Shown here one piece after another: positions 50,867 to 62,003 of a stretch of DNA of 64,000 nucleotides (positions are counted from its first letter, which is position 1; each line of letters starts with the position of its first letter). The position numbers were made by a program, and so were the translations under genes. The notes beneath the pieces are model-generated. The model was not told where the DNA came from. It made no database searches and saw only the letters and a program-made list of their open reading frames with translations. This stretch comes from Iris pallida (Eukaryota; Streptophyta; Magnoliopsida; Asparagales; Iridaceae): contig JANAVB010029819.1 in NCBI GenBank assembly GCA_029216955.1, positions 31,236,586 through 31,300,585 of the forward strand, in the 5' to 3' direction.

Positions 50867-53800
50867 TGTAAACCCCTAGACCAATTCTCCTCATTCTTAA
50901 TAATTATTTACAACTTGTGCTCATTCATTAATCTTATTTTGGTTATTTTTTTTACTTAAACATAACAATATAAAGAGTAAGGTGGTAGTATCCAATTGAT
51001 AAGGACTTAAAGGGAAAGTTGAGATTCAAATCTCAACTGTTTTATATATGGACTCCACTTCTGTTTGAATACGAACTCATAAGGCCCTCTGTTTCTAAAA
51101 CCTTCAATTCAAATATGTGACAGCTACGAATCCTTGTGAGTAAATCCAAAGTACTTTTTTTAAAATCTAATTTCCCTCTATCTAATTCTCCCTTGTGGCC
51201 GACCCCATGAAACCATGTATTCAGATTTTAAAACCATGTTATGGCCGACCACCATTTGAATTCAAATATGTATATAAGCCGATCTTTCTCCTGTATCAAA
51301 TACGATTTTATCCCAAGTCATTTTCCCTCAATCCTTAGAAAAGATCGACCATATCCAAACTTGATATATATACATATAGAATCAGCCACCCTCCACTTTT
51401 CCTCCTCGAAACCCTAGCCTCCTGTACAGTGTATACAAACTTATCCCTCGAGAACACCGGTACACCCTTGGCAGCCATAAGGGACTCTTCAATAAGGTAA
51501 CGATCGAAACCTTTTTATTGAATCTACCATGCTATATGTTTGTTATTATTACCAAGAAGAACCGAATACATGGGAACTCTGTAAATATATAGGAATTTGG
51601 GGTTAATGTATCAGTAGTCACTAGAGATCACTAATTTCCTTTTGATAGATACAATTCAGTACATATCGCATACAAATTCTATTAGAGGATGTATAGAGCA
51701 GGCTAAATATGTGAGTGTACACATGCTGCACATCAAAAGGACAAGGCCAATTGGTATCAGAGTTGGCACCTAGTATTGTGTGGTATTTTTAGTATCATAT
51801 TTTGGTACTCGATATCATATTAACTCTCGATATCAGGCTTGATATTTGGTGTCATATTTAATACTTGATATCAGGTTGTATACTTGGTATCATGTGCTCA
51901 ATGCATTATTTTACCTCCTGGCTTTTGTCATATCAAGGATCTCCATCTTCACCAGTTAGATTAGGTGTCAACGTGACAATTGTTTTTAGAGGAGCAAAAC
52001 AGAGCATGTTAGTATTACAATTTGGGTCCAGTTTAACAAAAGGACAACATCCATATGCAACTTGGTCCTTTTTGTTCTTGAGTCGATTAAATATTTAACT
52101 AAAAAGCTACATAGTTTACCCTATTGACACATATCAATTGATATACTTTTTTCCCAAGTCTGCAGTAGAACGCTATATCAGTTTAGGCAGGAAACCCAAC
52201 CTAGATTGTAAACCACAATATCTTGTGGGTACTCAAGAGTGTCTGCCAGTCATGAAAGGAGTATAGGGTTGTACATGGATGTGGTGCTTTAACCATACTG
52301 GGAACCAGGGATGGTTGCTTGTACTTACTGATAGTTAGAGTTTCAATAATCAAGTTCGAGTATGTAAGTATAGAGAGTTGAAGTAGGAGTTTGAAGATAT
52401 CGATATTCGAATTTGTTGCCAATAGAGATGTTTATTACTGGCCATTAAGATTATGTATACCACTAGGGAAAGAAAGGGTAGTTTATAGTGTAATGACCTT
52501 CCCTTTGCCAAATTTCATTCATTTATAAGTACAAAATAGCACAGAAGTTCAACTAATCCATTAAAATAAATAATTAGTCCAGTATTGGTATGAAGGATTT
52601 ATGTACGCTCTGATGTATTGCGTAAAACCGATAAGGATTTATGGTAGAGAGTACCAAGTCTAAGGGTGTGTGTTGCAGTTCAATACTAGGTAGGTACCAG
52701 GTAGCAAGAGAAAGTTCAGAGAGGCTTACTTACACAAAAATAGAAGCATGACCAGAAGTGAGTTACATAGCTTGTAGGCAATACCCAGATACTCGGGCAT
52801 ATACCTCTGTACATAGGCAAGACCTGGAGACAGATGGGACCAGTAGGTACATACAGGGCTATCTTACATAAATGAATGACCTAAACCAATGCCCTGTACC
52901 TAGACCCTGTACCTAAAAAATGGTAAGTACTCTGTACATAGGGCCTTTGACCTTGTTGTATCAGATTTCTGGAGTATTGTCAGTAGATATTGATACGGAC
53001 TGGTTGATTTTTCTTGAACCCATAAGATACTAAAGTGGGAAAATTGATGTGAAGCAACTTGTAACGTATGCCAAGGGCCATGATGGCAGGAGGCCAGTCT
53101 TGGCTTGCATTTGGCTTGATATGGCCTATACGAAATTTATGAGGGTGTTGCAGGGATGTGTCTTCCACAGCAATAGGGAACAAGGCATGTACTAATATGT
53201 TAAACAGAGAAGAAATAAAACCTATAGGACATTAGTTTGCATATAGTATATCAGCCTAGGGTAAAAGGCATTCGTAGTTGGGGTTGCAATACATTAACAT
53301 ATGACAGCAAATACTATGGCAAACTATAGTGTCAATTATGGAATACATGGATACTAGAAAGGTTGGAATATAGGCAAATTCTAATGCCAGGATGTATACT
53401 ATAGGGGTCAAGTTTACAGAACATGAGGATTCTTGGGAAGTATATAGCATAGTATAGTACCTTATATAGATAGCAAATTTGATATGGGTTAGGCCCTGGG
53501 TAGTAGATGTTAAATTAGGAGTGGATAGAGTACAATGCCTAGCAGTATGTTTAAGGAGAAACTGGGTACAGGAAACATTTAGGACATAGTATGTAAGTAG
53601 GGAGTATGTAGATTGCTATCTCATAGGTTGCACTATTGTAGAGAAAATCATACAGGTAAGAATAGGCTTATACTAAGTAAGGGGATGTAAGGGTATACGC
53701 AAAGAGGGTACCCTAATGTACCAGTGCTAGGATGAGATTGAAGAGTATCAGACTTAGGGGCTTACATAATTAAGAGTTGGAAAATCAGACAAGTAGATGT

Positions 53801-55127
53801 TGAGTTTAGAAGCAGTTGGCTTTGGACTCTGTTTAAAACAGCAGCAATAACAAGGAAAGGAAACCCCAAACCCTTTTTGTGTGCAAGGTTGTGTGACACA
53901 CATGGGGGTCCAGTTGCTTAAGTGAACCTACTAGATAAAACACTCTTGGCATATATGAATGCATAGGTGAGGCTTACCCACAGTGTCAATAGGTAAACCT
54001 AAAACCTAAACAACTTAAATAAATAAGCTTATTTGTACTCTAAAATTGTGTATTGATCATATTGAACTATCTAATAGGTTAATTGGACGTGACTCGGTGC
54101 TCTGAACCGTACAAGCAGCTTAGGACCACCGGCAAGTATACCTTGCCTTTCTTTATAGCTTTATTTATATGTACTGCGTTTTATTATCCAGTCTCTTTTA
54201 TTTATTGTTGACATGTGATTTATCATAGTAGTTTACTCCATTGATATATAGCCCTTGTTCACAGTTAGCCTTGTGGTTTATTGGTCGTGTTCACACTTGT
54301 GCTTGATTGAGTCGTATCATAGAACGAATGAGCTATAGTTGCACAGTTATTTTCTATTTATCATTTTCCCAACCTGCGAGTACACACTAGGGGTGAGGGT
54401 TGACTTTTTGCACCTGCGAGTCCATACTAGGGGCGAGAGTGATTGCCTTGAACTAACCTGTGAGTCCACACTAGGGGCGAGGGTTAGTGATTAGTTTCAA
54501 ACCTGCGAGTCCACACTAGGGGCGAGGGTTTGGTTATCCGTTGATCTCGTGTTCATTTGTTTTCTTCTAGCAGTTCATTTATGTATTGTTGTTCATATTC
54601 GTGTATCAGTATTGCTTAGTCTTTTTTCTGTTTATATCCTATATTTCCTTCATGCATGATAAACTGTTAGAAAGGCTTGTATATTATGTATCTTTCTAGT
54701 CCTCTGAGGACCTGATGACCTCTTCAGGTTTAGCTGAGTATTGAGCCAGGTGCACAAGAGCAGGTTTGAGCTAGCATTGGACAATGGTACCACTGCAGCT
54801 GAGGGTATCCCGATGATTAGCAGTTTGGACTCAGTTATTTCATTTTCATGTTCTATTTTATTTTCGTCTATTGGTAGTGGATTTGTGTCCAACGGACGTA
54901 ACTGGAATTCTCGATGAACTTGATACTTCATTTTATATTATCATTCTTTATTCAGTCTTATTTGAGTTAGTTAAATTTTTTACTTATGTGGATGAGATAT
55001 GGATTGCCCCGAATGTTCTAGATTATTGTTACTTGTGTATACTAGACAACGTTCTACTGCCGACACTGCGACCAAGCCTAGACTTGAACACAGACTTGTA
55101 TCCGAAAAGCGAGTGCTGGTCGTGACA
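50867..55127 (+). repeat. Element F 3' LTR (4261 bp)
   Basis: It starts TGTAAACCCC after the polypurine tract and ends CGTGACA, followed by TSD copy TCAGG. It has TATATAA at 51271-51277, the tandem units at 54371-54531 and the hairpin word at 54710-54729. Confidence 0.95.
54371..54531 (+). repeat. Four tandem units of about 43 bp in F 3' LTR
   Basis: This is the same array as in the 5' LTR, but with more uniform units (three carry GGGGCGAG). It is not a CRISPR: the units differ and the spacers are short. Confidence 0.92.
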
Positions 55128-55132
55128 TCAGG

Positions 55133-55640
55133 GAACTGACCAAGAATTGGAACCCGAAGGCTACAATAATCATTGAGGAAACGATCTCACCACAATATCA
55201 CTAGAGACACTGATGGGTAAACTCATGACTCATGAGCTTGGTCTACAAGATTTTGAAGAGACAACCCCAAAAGAAAAATCTATCGCCTTCAAAGTACAAA
55301 TTAAAAGATTCTCGAATGAAGATACTAACGATGAAGAGTCATATGGGGATGAACAAGCCCTACTGGTCAAAAACTTTAGGAAGTTCTCAAGATTTGAGAA
55401 AATCAAACTGAAAGAAGAAAGACGTCCAAGAAAGCAATGAAGAAGAAACTATATGCTATGGATGAAAAACGACCGGGTATATTAAGAATGACTGCCCAAT
55501 AGCGAAGAAAAGCAGTCAATATGACCAATCATGTAGGAAGTCAGCAACTGGTCAAAAGTATGCAAATACCAATTTCAGGCATAAAAGCGAGGCCAGTTAA
55601 TCAGAAGAGGAAGAAAGACACAATAGTTCAGCAAATGGCT
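55133..55640 (+). pseudogene. gag: Element E gag, part after the F insertion
   Basis: It resumes with ELTKNWNPKATIIEE, then GKLMTHEL, a lysine-rich region (ALLVKNFRKFSRFEK, 55213-55440) and the nucleocapsid. The zinc knuckle (about 55455-55496) has decayed: C-Y-G, then TGA in place of the second Cys, then Tyr in place of His, then IKNDC. Stops and shifts follow. Nucleic-acid binding would be lost. Confidence 0.8.
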
Positions 55641-56213
55641 TCTTAATGGCATTTGATCATGTATCAATGATAATTTTAATTTTGATAAACTCGATGTGCT
55701 TTTAGCAACTTACTTGACGAACACAGAAGTGTGTTAGAAAAGTATAAGTAATCTTGAAAATAAATAAAAGCATACACAACCGAAGTAGCTAGATTGTCTA
55801 GTTTATTGTAAGAAATAAATGAGACATTTACCATGAGTAACATAGAAAAATTGACTAATATTAAGCTAAGTCTTCATGAAGCTCAATGCACAGTTGATAA
55901 GAGAGAAAAGGACTATGTGAAAGTACTTCTTCTATAAGATTTCGAAAAGAGATTAAGAATCGACACTGAACAAAGGCTGAAAGACATGATTGAGAAACAT
56001 GTAGTAGCTTGTTCAATCTCTAAAAAGTTAAAGATAAAATTGAACAAACAGGATGTTCCTTTTACACAGCCTAAGATCTGTCCTACTACACAGTATACAC
56101 CAAATATGACACAATCAAAGAATGCATGCAAGAAACATGTTACACACAATCATGCTTTCACTTACAAGTATTCACGCAAGATATGAAAGACTCATGTCTG
56201 TACTAAATGAAAG
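55641..56213 (+). other. Element E gag-pol linker, decayed
   Basis: Coding sense is largely lost to stops. Fragments are Lys/Asn-rich. It ends at the GAAAG target site of the solo LTR. Confidence 0.5.
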
Positions 56214-57847
56214 TATAGTGCCCCGTCCCTACATCATGCCCCGTCGATTCGTCCACGGGGTGCGCGAGAAAGGAACACTGTTGCTATCGACTCGGTCGGG
56301 ACCGATAGGTCGGGATCGATCGAATCGATCGAACGGGAACGGTTGAATTAAGGTCCATTCCACGTTATGGGATGGATTCTTCGGAACCAAGTCCCATATT
56401 CAGCGGGTTGCGTCTCGAGGATTGACTTTGCGGCTGAGTCGGGAGAGACCTCCCGTTGCTCTGCTTTTCACGCCGCTTGCGTTGGTTTTGGCTTTGGTTT
56501 TCCGAATGCGTTTTCGTGAATGTTTTCGATGGTTTTCATGGTTTACATTTCGAGCTCGCATTTCCTATCGAACTCTTGCATAATACAGTGTTCTATTCGG
56601 TTGCTTGTGCGATTTCAGGTGATCGCGTAGGCGACGTCTAGCGCAGCCAACAAGTCCCTCGCCTCAAGCAAAAATTCAAGGTGAGTGGCTGACCCCCTTC
56701 GTCTCGACCCTCTATTTCAAATGAGAACTCGGGTAATGTTACTAAAAATTTAATGATTCGCTTGCAGAGCACAAGTCTTGTATGTTAGAAGTGAATAAGA
56801 AATGCTTTGTGTTGAAATGAGATAGAATAAATTCATGCCTGCAAAACAACCAAGTAAATGAATTGATCACATAACAAGCCCCAACGGTATCCTAAAATAC
56901 ACCATTTAACCCTTATGAACTTGGACAACTTGTCGACAAGGGGTGGTTTCTTCGAGCGGAATTTCGAGGCCACGGGACCGTCTCGGCCTAGGAAGAAACT
57001 GTTTGTAGCCGCGCTGGTTAGGCAACGCTGGAAAGGCAATCGGTAAGACGGGGACTTGCATCGGGGCTCGCTACCTGCGTTGCAGGGGTCCCGTATTACC
57101 AGGCTACGTCCAAGGCGGCTGGTTAGGCCAATCCCATAACAAACACTTGATATAAATTGCTATCAGCTAACATGGTAAGTTTTATGTCGCACGGCACGCT
57201 CCGCCGGAAGAAACCTTGGGGTAACTTATTGCTTCTTATGAAAATATCCAGGATGGTTAGAAAGACCACTAAAAGCAAGTTGAATGATTTTATCAAATTC
57301 TTGAACCAAATGAGAGCCTGGAGAGTAATTAGCCACTCGCCAGTACATGTTGATTGTACTGATCCTTGCTCTCTATACAGGTGCGATAGATCTGGAAGGG
57401 CGTGCTACGTAAAGGGAGGCAACGCTCGCGTGTTTCGAAGCTTCGTCCGTGCATTGAAGCTTGGATCAACTGTTTTGAAGACTCCGCTGTTGAAGCATCG
57501 AAGACAGATGGAGCGCCTTCCCACCATCCCAGGTGGTTTGTAATTTTGGTTATAAAGTTAAGGGATGAATGTATGGAATGGCTATCTCGTCGATGCTTAT
57601 TTTGTAATGGAGTCAGTTTGTAAAAAGCCCGCGCGGCGCCTTTGTATCGAGTCTATAAAATGATGTTTCATTATCAATAAAGCTTATGTTTCCTTCTCTA
57701 TAATGTGTGTTCAATTTACTCTGCGCATTCTGCTGTTGTTGTGTTTCGGATAACAATTATGACTATGCCTTGTGCAAGCGCAACTTAGGCTTGCACGGTA
57801 TCACGCCCGGGGGACGACTATCGATTCTACGGAATCGGGGCGTGACA
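56214..57847 (+). mobile_element. Solo LTR inserted in element E (1634 bp)
   Basis: GAAAG occurs at 56209-56213 and 57848-57852. The inserted DNA starts TATAGTGCCCCG (probably a decayed TGTAGTGCCCCG) and ends GGGGCGTGACA. Base composition jumps at both edges, and Copia coding sense resumes after it. There is no internal region, so it is a solo LTR of a Gypsy-like element. The frame at 57157-57543 is unrecognised. Confidence 0.72.
57654..57681 (+). promoter_or_regulatory. TATA box and polyadenylation signal in the solo LTR
   Basis: TATAAAA (57654-57660) and AATAAA (57676-57681) lie close together near the 3' part of the LTR. The spacing is tight for one R region, so only one of them may matter. 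Confidence 0.4.
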
Positions 57848-57913
57848 GAAAGGACACTCACTTTAGAATTATCTATACGTACTGTGGTCAACATGGGTAA
57901 ATATTATAGTATT

Positions 57914-58412
57914 GTAGAATTAGAATGTTAGTAGACATGCATAAATACACATGGATACCTAAAACTAACAATGCTGGACCCGCAAATAAATGGGTACCAA
58001 AGGTCACATCTACTCGTCTTATAGTTAGACCAACCATCTCATGCTAGAAGCAAATGGATTCTCGATAGCGGATGTTCGCGGCACATGACAGGTGATGCAT
58101 ATTTATTCGCGACGCTATCGATGAAAAGAGAAGGATATGTCCCCTTAGAAAATAATTTGAGAGGTAATGTTATAGGAAATGGTATTATTGGTACATCCTC
58201 CTATCAAGAAATAAAAGACGTTTATCTCGTAACCGAATTAAAACCCAACCTGTTAAGCATTAGTCATCTTGCTGACAATGGTTATGGTATTAATTTTGCT
58301 AAAGACAAATATTCTATATATGATATGTCAACTGGTAATCTTTTCTATGAAGGAATCATGAAGGATAATATTCAAGTTCTTTTAGAAAGAACTAACAGTG
58401 CATATAAGTGCC
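57914..58412 (+). pseudogene. pol: Element E protease and start of pol
   Basis: A linker with two WIPK/WVPK words (about 57940-58000) precedes the aspartic protease. The protease reads WILDSGCSRHMTGD with DSG at 58064-58072, then LTELKPNLLSIS-like words. The open frame runs to the retroposon insertion at 58413. A frameshift separates the linker from the protease. The protease would process the polyprotein. Confidence 0.85.
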
Positions 58413-58965
58413 AAATACGTCAGGGACTGCTGAGCACATTCTGTATTCTGGAGAACTGGCCGTGCAGGTATGGACCACCCTCTCCTACAGAGCATATAAG
58501 AACCAACAGACAGAGATTGCAAAGCACATTCTATATTCTGGAGAACTGGCTGGCAGGTATGGACCACCCTCTCCAGCAGATGTAGATAGGATCAGACTGT
58601 TGGGGGCTTCAACGATCTTCTAGCCACCTAGGGGAACGCCTCGTATGGCCACCAGATCGTTGCAGCCGCCATCATATGTGTCACATGAAAGAACTACAAC
58701 AAATTCAGATACGAGGGCCATCTCTACAACTTCAACCAACTGCTCAGAGAAATTCTCAGACAGATCCACAAAGTCAAACGTACATGCCAGCATGTCAGGG
58801 AGGAGTTCTGGCACTCCTTGTTTAACTGACAGTTTTGGGGTTATGTACAGGATTTTGCCCCATTCTTCTTTTATTTTGTTTGCCTTTTGATTTTGCGTTT
58901 ACTTGTATAGTCTTCGGCATTTTGTGCCTTATACATGAATGAAACGGGGGGTTGGTCTCCAAAAA
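58413..58965 (+). mobile_element. A-tailed retroposon insertion with 7-bp duplication
   Basis: AAGTGCC is present at 58406-58412 and 58966-58972, and the inserted DNA ends in AAAAA. The 3' part (TTTGCCTTTTGATTTTGCG, then GTGCCTTATACATGAATGAAA) looks like a 5'-truncated LINE end. Near its start a block of about 55 bases (ATTCTGGAGAACTGG...TATGGACCACCCTCTCC) is repeated at 58436-58492 and 58521-58576. The Copia frame continues past it with the GAG-pre-integrase region. Confidence 0.8.
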
Positions 58966-60028
58966 AAGTGCCTAGTAGTTAACCAAAATAAAATTTAGCT
59001 ATGATATATAAGACTAGGACATGCAAATATGGATACTATTTCAAGACTATCAACGAAGAAATTGGTCAAAGGAATATCAGAAATATCATTCAAGAGAGAT
59101 ATGGTATGTGATGATTGTGAAAGATATAAAGAAACTAGATCCACATTTAAATCCATCAACACTAGAAGTACTTTTAGACCTCTGCAGTTGATATATGGAT
59201 TTATTTGGACCTAACAGAGCCGACGACCTTGGTGGTAAGGTCTATGCTTTTGTAGTTGTTGATGATTTCTCTAGATATACATGGGTTTTCTTTTTATCAA
59301 ACAAAGATAATATACTTTTTGAATTTGAATTTTTTTACAAAAGGGTTCAAAACGAAAAAGGTTTCATGATTACTCGTTTCTGAAGTAATCATGGAGGCGA
59401 ATTCGTAAATCCTAATTTCAAAAAGTTTTATGATACAAATGGTTTTTCTCAAGAATTCTTTTGTCCAAGAACTCCCCAATAGAATGGTGTTGTGGAACGA
59501 AAAAATAGAACTCTAAGTGATATGACGATAATCATGCTAAATCAGCATAATCTTCTGAAATAATTTTGGACTGGAGATGTAAGTACAGCTTGTCATGTTT
59601 TGAATATTGTACTGATTCGTCCTATATCAAAGAAGACTCCTTATGAATTATTGTTTAATCGTATTGCTAATATTTCTTATTTCAAATTTTTTGGATGTCG
59701 CTGTTTTATCCTGAACACCAAGGATAACTTAGGTAAGTTTGACTCTAAGACAGACGAAGAAATATTCCTTGACGATGCTTCCAAGAGTAAGGGATATAGA
59801 GTTTTTAATAAAAGATCTATGATTTTTGAAGAATTGATTAAGGTTTCATTTGATGAGCTCAACAGTCATGTAGCAAGTGACAACGATGATGAAGACACAA
59901 AGGAAATACCTAAAACAACTAAAGATGTTGTTGCTGATAAAGACTATCTGGAGAGTCTACCAAAGAAGATAAAATTCAAGCTAGAGCATCCAGAGTCTCT
60001 CGTTATGGTGATGTATCAAAAGGAGTAG
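58966..60028 (+). pseudogene. pol: Element E integrase
   Basis: It opens with the pre-integrase region (LGHANMDTISRLS, then VCDDCERYK). The core reads VVDDFSRYTWVFFL, with the first Asp kept. The second catalytic Asp in the DHGGEF motif is Asn (59387-59389), just after an in-frame TGA (59381-59383). The Glu in VVERKNRTL is kept, but TAG 59480-59482 replaces Gln before it. A one-base shift lies near 59200. The C-terminal part (59600-60028) is open, with FGCRCFILN. Integration activity is lost. Confidence 0.88.
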
Positions 60029-61605
60029 GTACACGTTCTTCAAATAGAGATATAACTGCTAGCATTCATCTCAAATAGAACCTAAATCAGTAGCAGATGC
60101 ATTTTTAAAAGAATTTAGGATTTGTGCCATGGAAGAGGAACTAAACAAATTCAAGAAAAATTAAGTTTGAGAACTTGTTCCTAAACCAATTGATCAATCT
60201 ATAATTGGTACCAAATGGGTTTCGAAATAAACTTAGTGAGGATGGACAAGTTCTACGCAACAAAGCTCGTCTAGTGGCTCAAGGTTATAATCAAGAAAAA
60301 GTAATTGATTATGGCTAGACTTATGTTCATATTGCTAGACTAGAATCCATTCGTATGCTTTGTGCATTTGCATGTTTTTACGATTTAAAACTTTTCAAAT
60401 GGACGTAAAAAGTGCATTTTAAAGTAGTTTTATAAAAGAAGAAGTTTTGTAAAATATCCCCAGGTTTCAAAGATTTTGAATATCCTGATCACGTTTACAA
60501 GTTACTCAAGGCATTGTATGGACTCAAGCAAGCTCCTCGAGCTTGGCAAGATCGCCTGCGTTTTTTTCTACTTTAAAATGGTTTTACAAAAGGAAGAAAT
60601 GATACAACTCTGTTTATCAAGTCTTCAGATGATGATATTTTATTAGTACAAATTTATATGAATGATATTCTATTCGGTTCTACTAATGAACATCTATGTC
60701 AAGAATCTGCTAAGTGTTTGCGGAGTGATTTTGAGATGAGTATGTTGGAAGAGCTAAACTACTTCCTCCGACTACAACTCAAACAAAACACTCAGAAAAC
60801 CTTCATCAACTAAGCTAAGTACACAAAGGACTTGCTGAAAAAGTTTGACTTCGACAAAGCAAAGCCTATCGGGACTCTAATGGCTACATCAACCAAAATT
60901 GAGCTTGATAAAAGTGGCAAACCAATTGACCAGCGTAAGTATCAAGGTATGATTGGTAGTTTATTATATTTAACTACTAGTTGACCTGATATTATATTTT
61001 ACGTTTACATATGTGCAAGATATCAAGCTAACCCTAAGGAATCACACTTATGCGCAGTTAAACGTATCTTTCGATACCTTAAGGGTACTTCTACTATCGG
61101 CTCATTATATCCCAAAACTGCATCATTTGACCTGATTTGGTATTCTGATATTGATTTTGCTGGATACAAAGTAGACAATAAAAGTAGCAGCAATACGTGT
61201 TATTTTCTTGATAAAGCTTTAGTCTTTTGGTTCAATAAAAAATAAAATTATGTTGCATTATCAATGACTTAAGCTGAGTACATCGCTGCAGGTCGTTGTT
61301 GTGCACAAATTTTGTGGATAAAGCAAACTTTAGAAGACTACAATCTGCACTACACAAAGATTCCTATTTATTATGACAATACTAGCACAATAAATCTGAC
61401 TAAAAACCCTGTATGTCACTCAAGTACTAAACACATTGGGATACGTCATCACTTTCTACTTGATCACCAACAACACAGGGATATCTGTTTAGCATATATT
61501 GACACAGATTATCAGTTGGCAGATATTTTCACAAAACTATTGGCTGAAGACAGATACAACTTTATTTGTTGCGAGTTAGGCATCCTTGAATTTTTGAAAA
61601 CATAA
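60029..61605 (+). pseudogene. pol: Element E reverse transcriptase and RNase H
   Basis: Readable words are NKARLVAQGY, LESIRML, FQMDVKSAF, YGLKQAPRAW and the active site YMNDILFGSTN, where the catalytic Asp is Asn (60661-60663). RNase H keeps DFAGYKVD, AEYIA and a long open end (61312-61605) with KHIGIRHHFLLDH and LADIFTK. Many stops interrupt it, among them TAG, TAA and TGA in RT. The order after integrase is diagnostic of Copia. Confidence 0.88.
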
Positions 61606-62003
61606 TTCTTTATGTTTGGAAAAATGCTTAGACTATATTCAAATGATTATTTAAGTCAGAATTATTTTGGCCGAAAGGGCCCTTCTGTCATACAGGTGTA
61701 AATAGCCTGAAGCGACACGGTGTAATAGTCCTCGGACTACCGCTAGCTGGGATCCAACCCCTACAGCTAACCCAGAGTAATAAAAATTTATATAACAATG
61801 GGTATTAGTTCACATGCTAAGTTCTTTTCATAAATCAAAAGATGTTTTCAAAAAATACAAGTATGCCGAACTCGGACCGAACTCGGGTTGCGTTCGGGCC
61901 GAGTTCAGTTACCCCTCTAATAGAGCTGACTTGACTATTGTTGGCCCACTTATATTTAAATATCCCCAAACTTTATCTCCTTCCCCATGCACAGCACAAC
62001 CAC
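61606..62003 (+). repeat. Element E 3' region and partial 3' LTR
   Basis: After the pol stop comes non-coding DNA, then the U3-type repeat GAACTCGGACCGAACTCGG...GGGCCGAGTTC (61868-61906) shared with the 5' LTR and with B. The LTR start is not clear. The sequence is broken at 62004 by the next LTR; the 5-bp left flank is ACCAC. Confidence 0.55.

Larger units (their letters stand above)
44886..55127 (+). mobile_element. Element F: non-autonomous Gypsy derivative, gag only, nested in E
   Basis: LTRs at 44886-49142 (4257 bp) and 50867-55127 (4261 bp) begin TGTAAACCCC and end CGTGACA. The target duplication TCAGG is exact at 44881-44885 and 55128-55132. The internal region is only 1724 bases and holds a PBS-like site, gag and a polypurine tract, with no room for protease, RT or integrase. 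Its gag and PBS relate it to Tekay-type chromoviruses such as A. LTRs make up over 80 per cent of its length. Confidence 0.93.
43500..62003 (+). mobile_element. Element E: Ty1/Copia (SIRE/Maximus-like), riddled with nested insertions
   Basis: The parts in order are 5' LTR (to 44291), gag (split by F), protease, integrase, RT, RNase H and part of the 3' LTR. RT and RNase H lie after integrase, which is the Copia order. The RT word IYMNDILFGSTN corresponds to the YVDDIIFGSTN type seen in SIRE/Maximus elements. Insertions F, a solo LTR and an A-tailed retroposon break it, and stops and active-site changes show it is dead. Both outer limits are uncertain. Confidence 0.85.

Noticed and set aside
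54371..54531. Regularly spaced repeats that could suggest a CRISPR
   Set aside because: This is plant DNA inside an LTR. The repeats differ from each other and the spacers are only about 10-20 bases. The same array is in the partner LTR.
57157..57543. A 128-codon frame in the solo LTR
   Set aside because: No domain is recognised, and it lies within an LTR that has no partner or internal region here.
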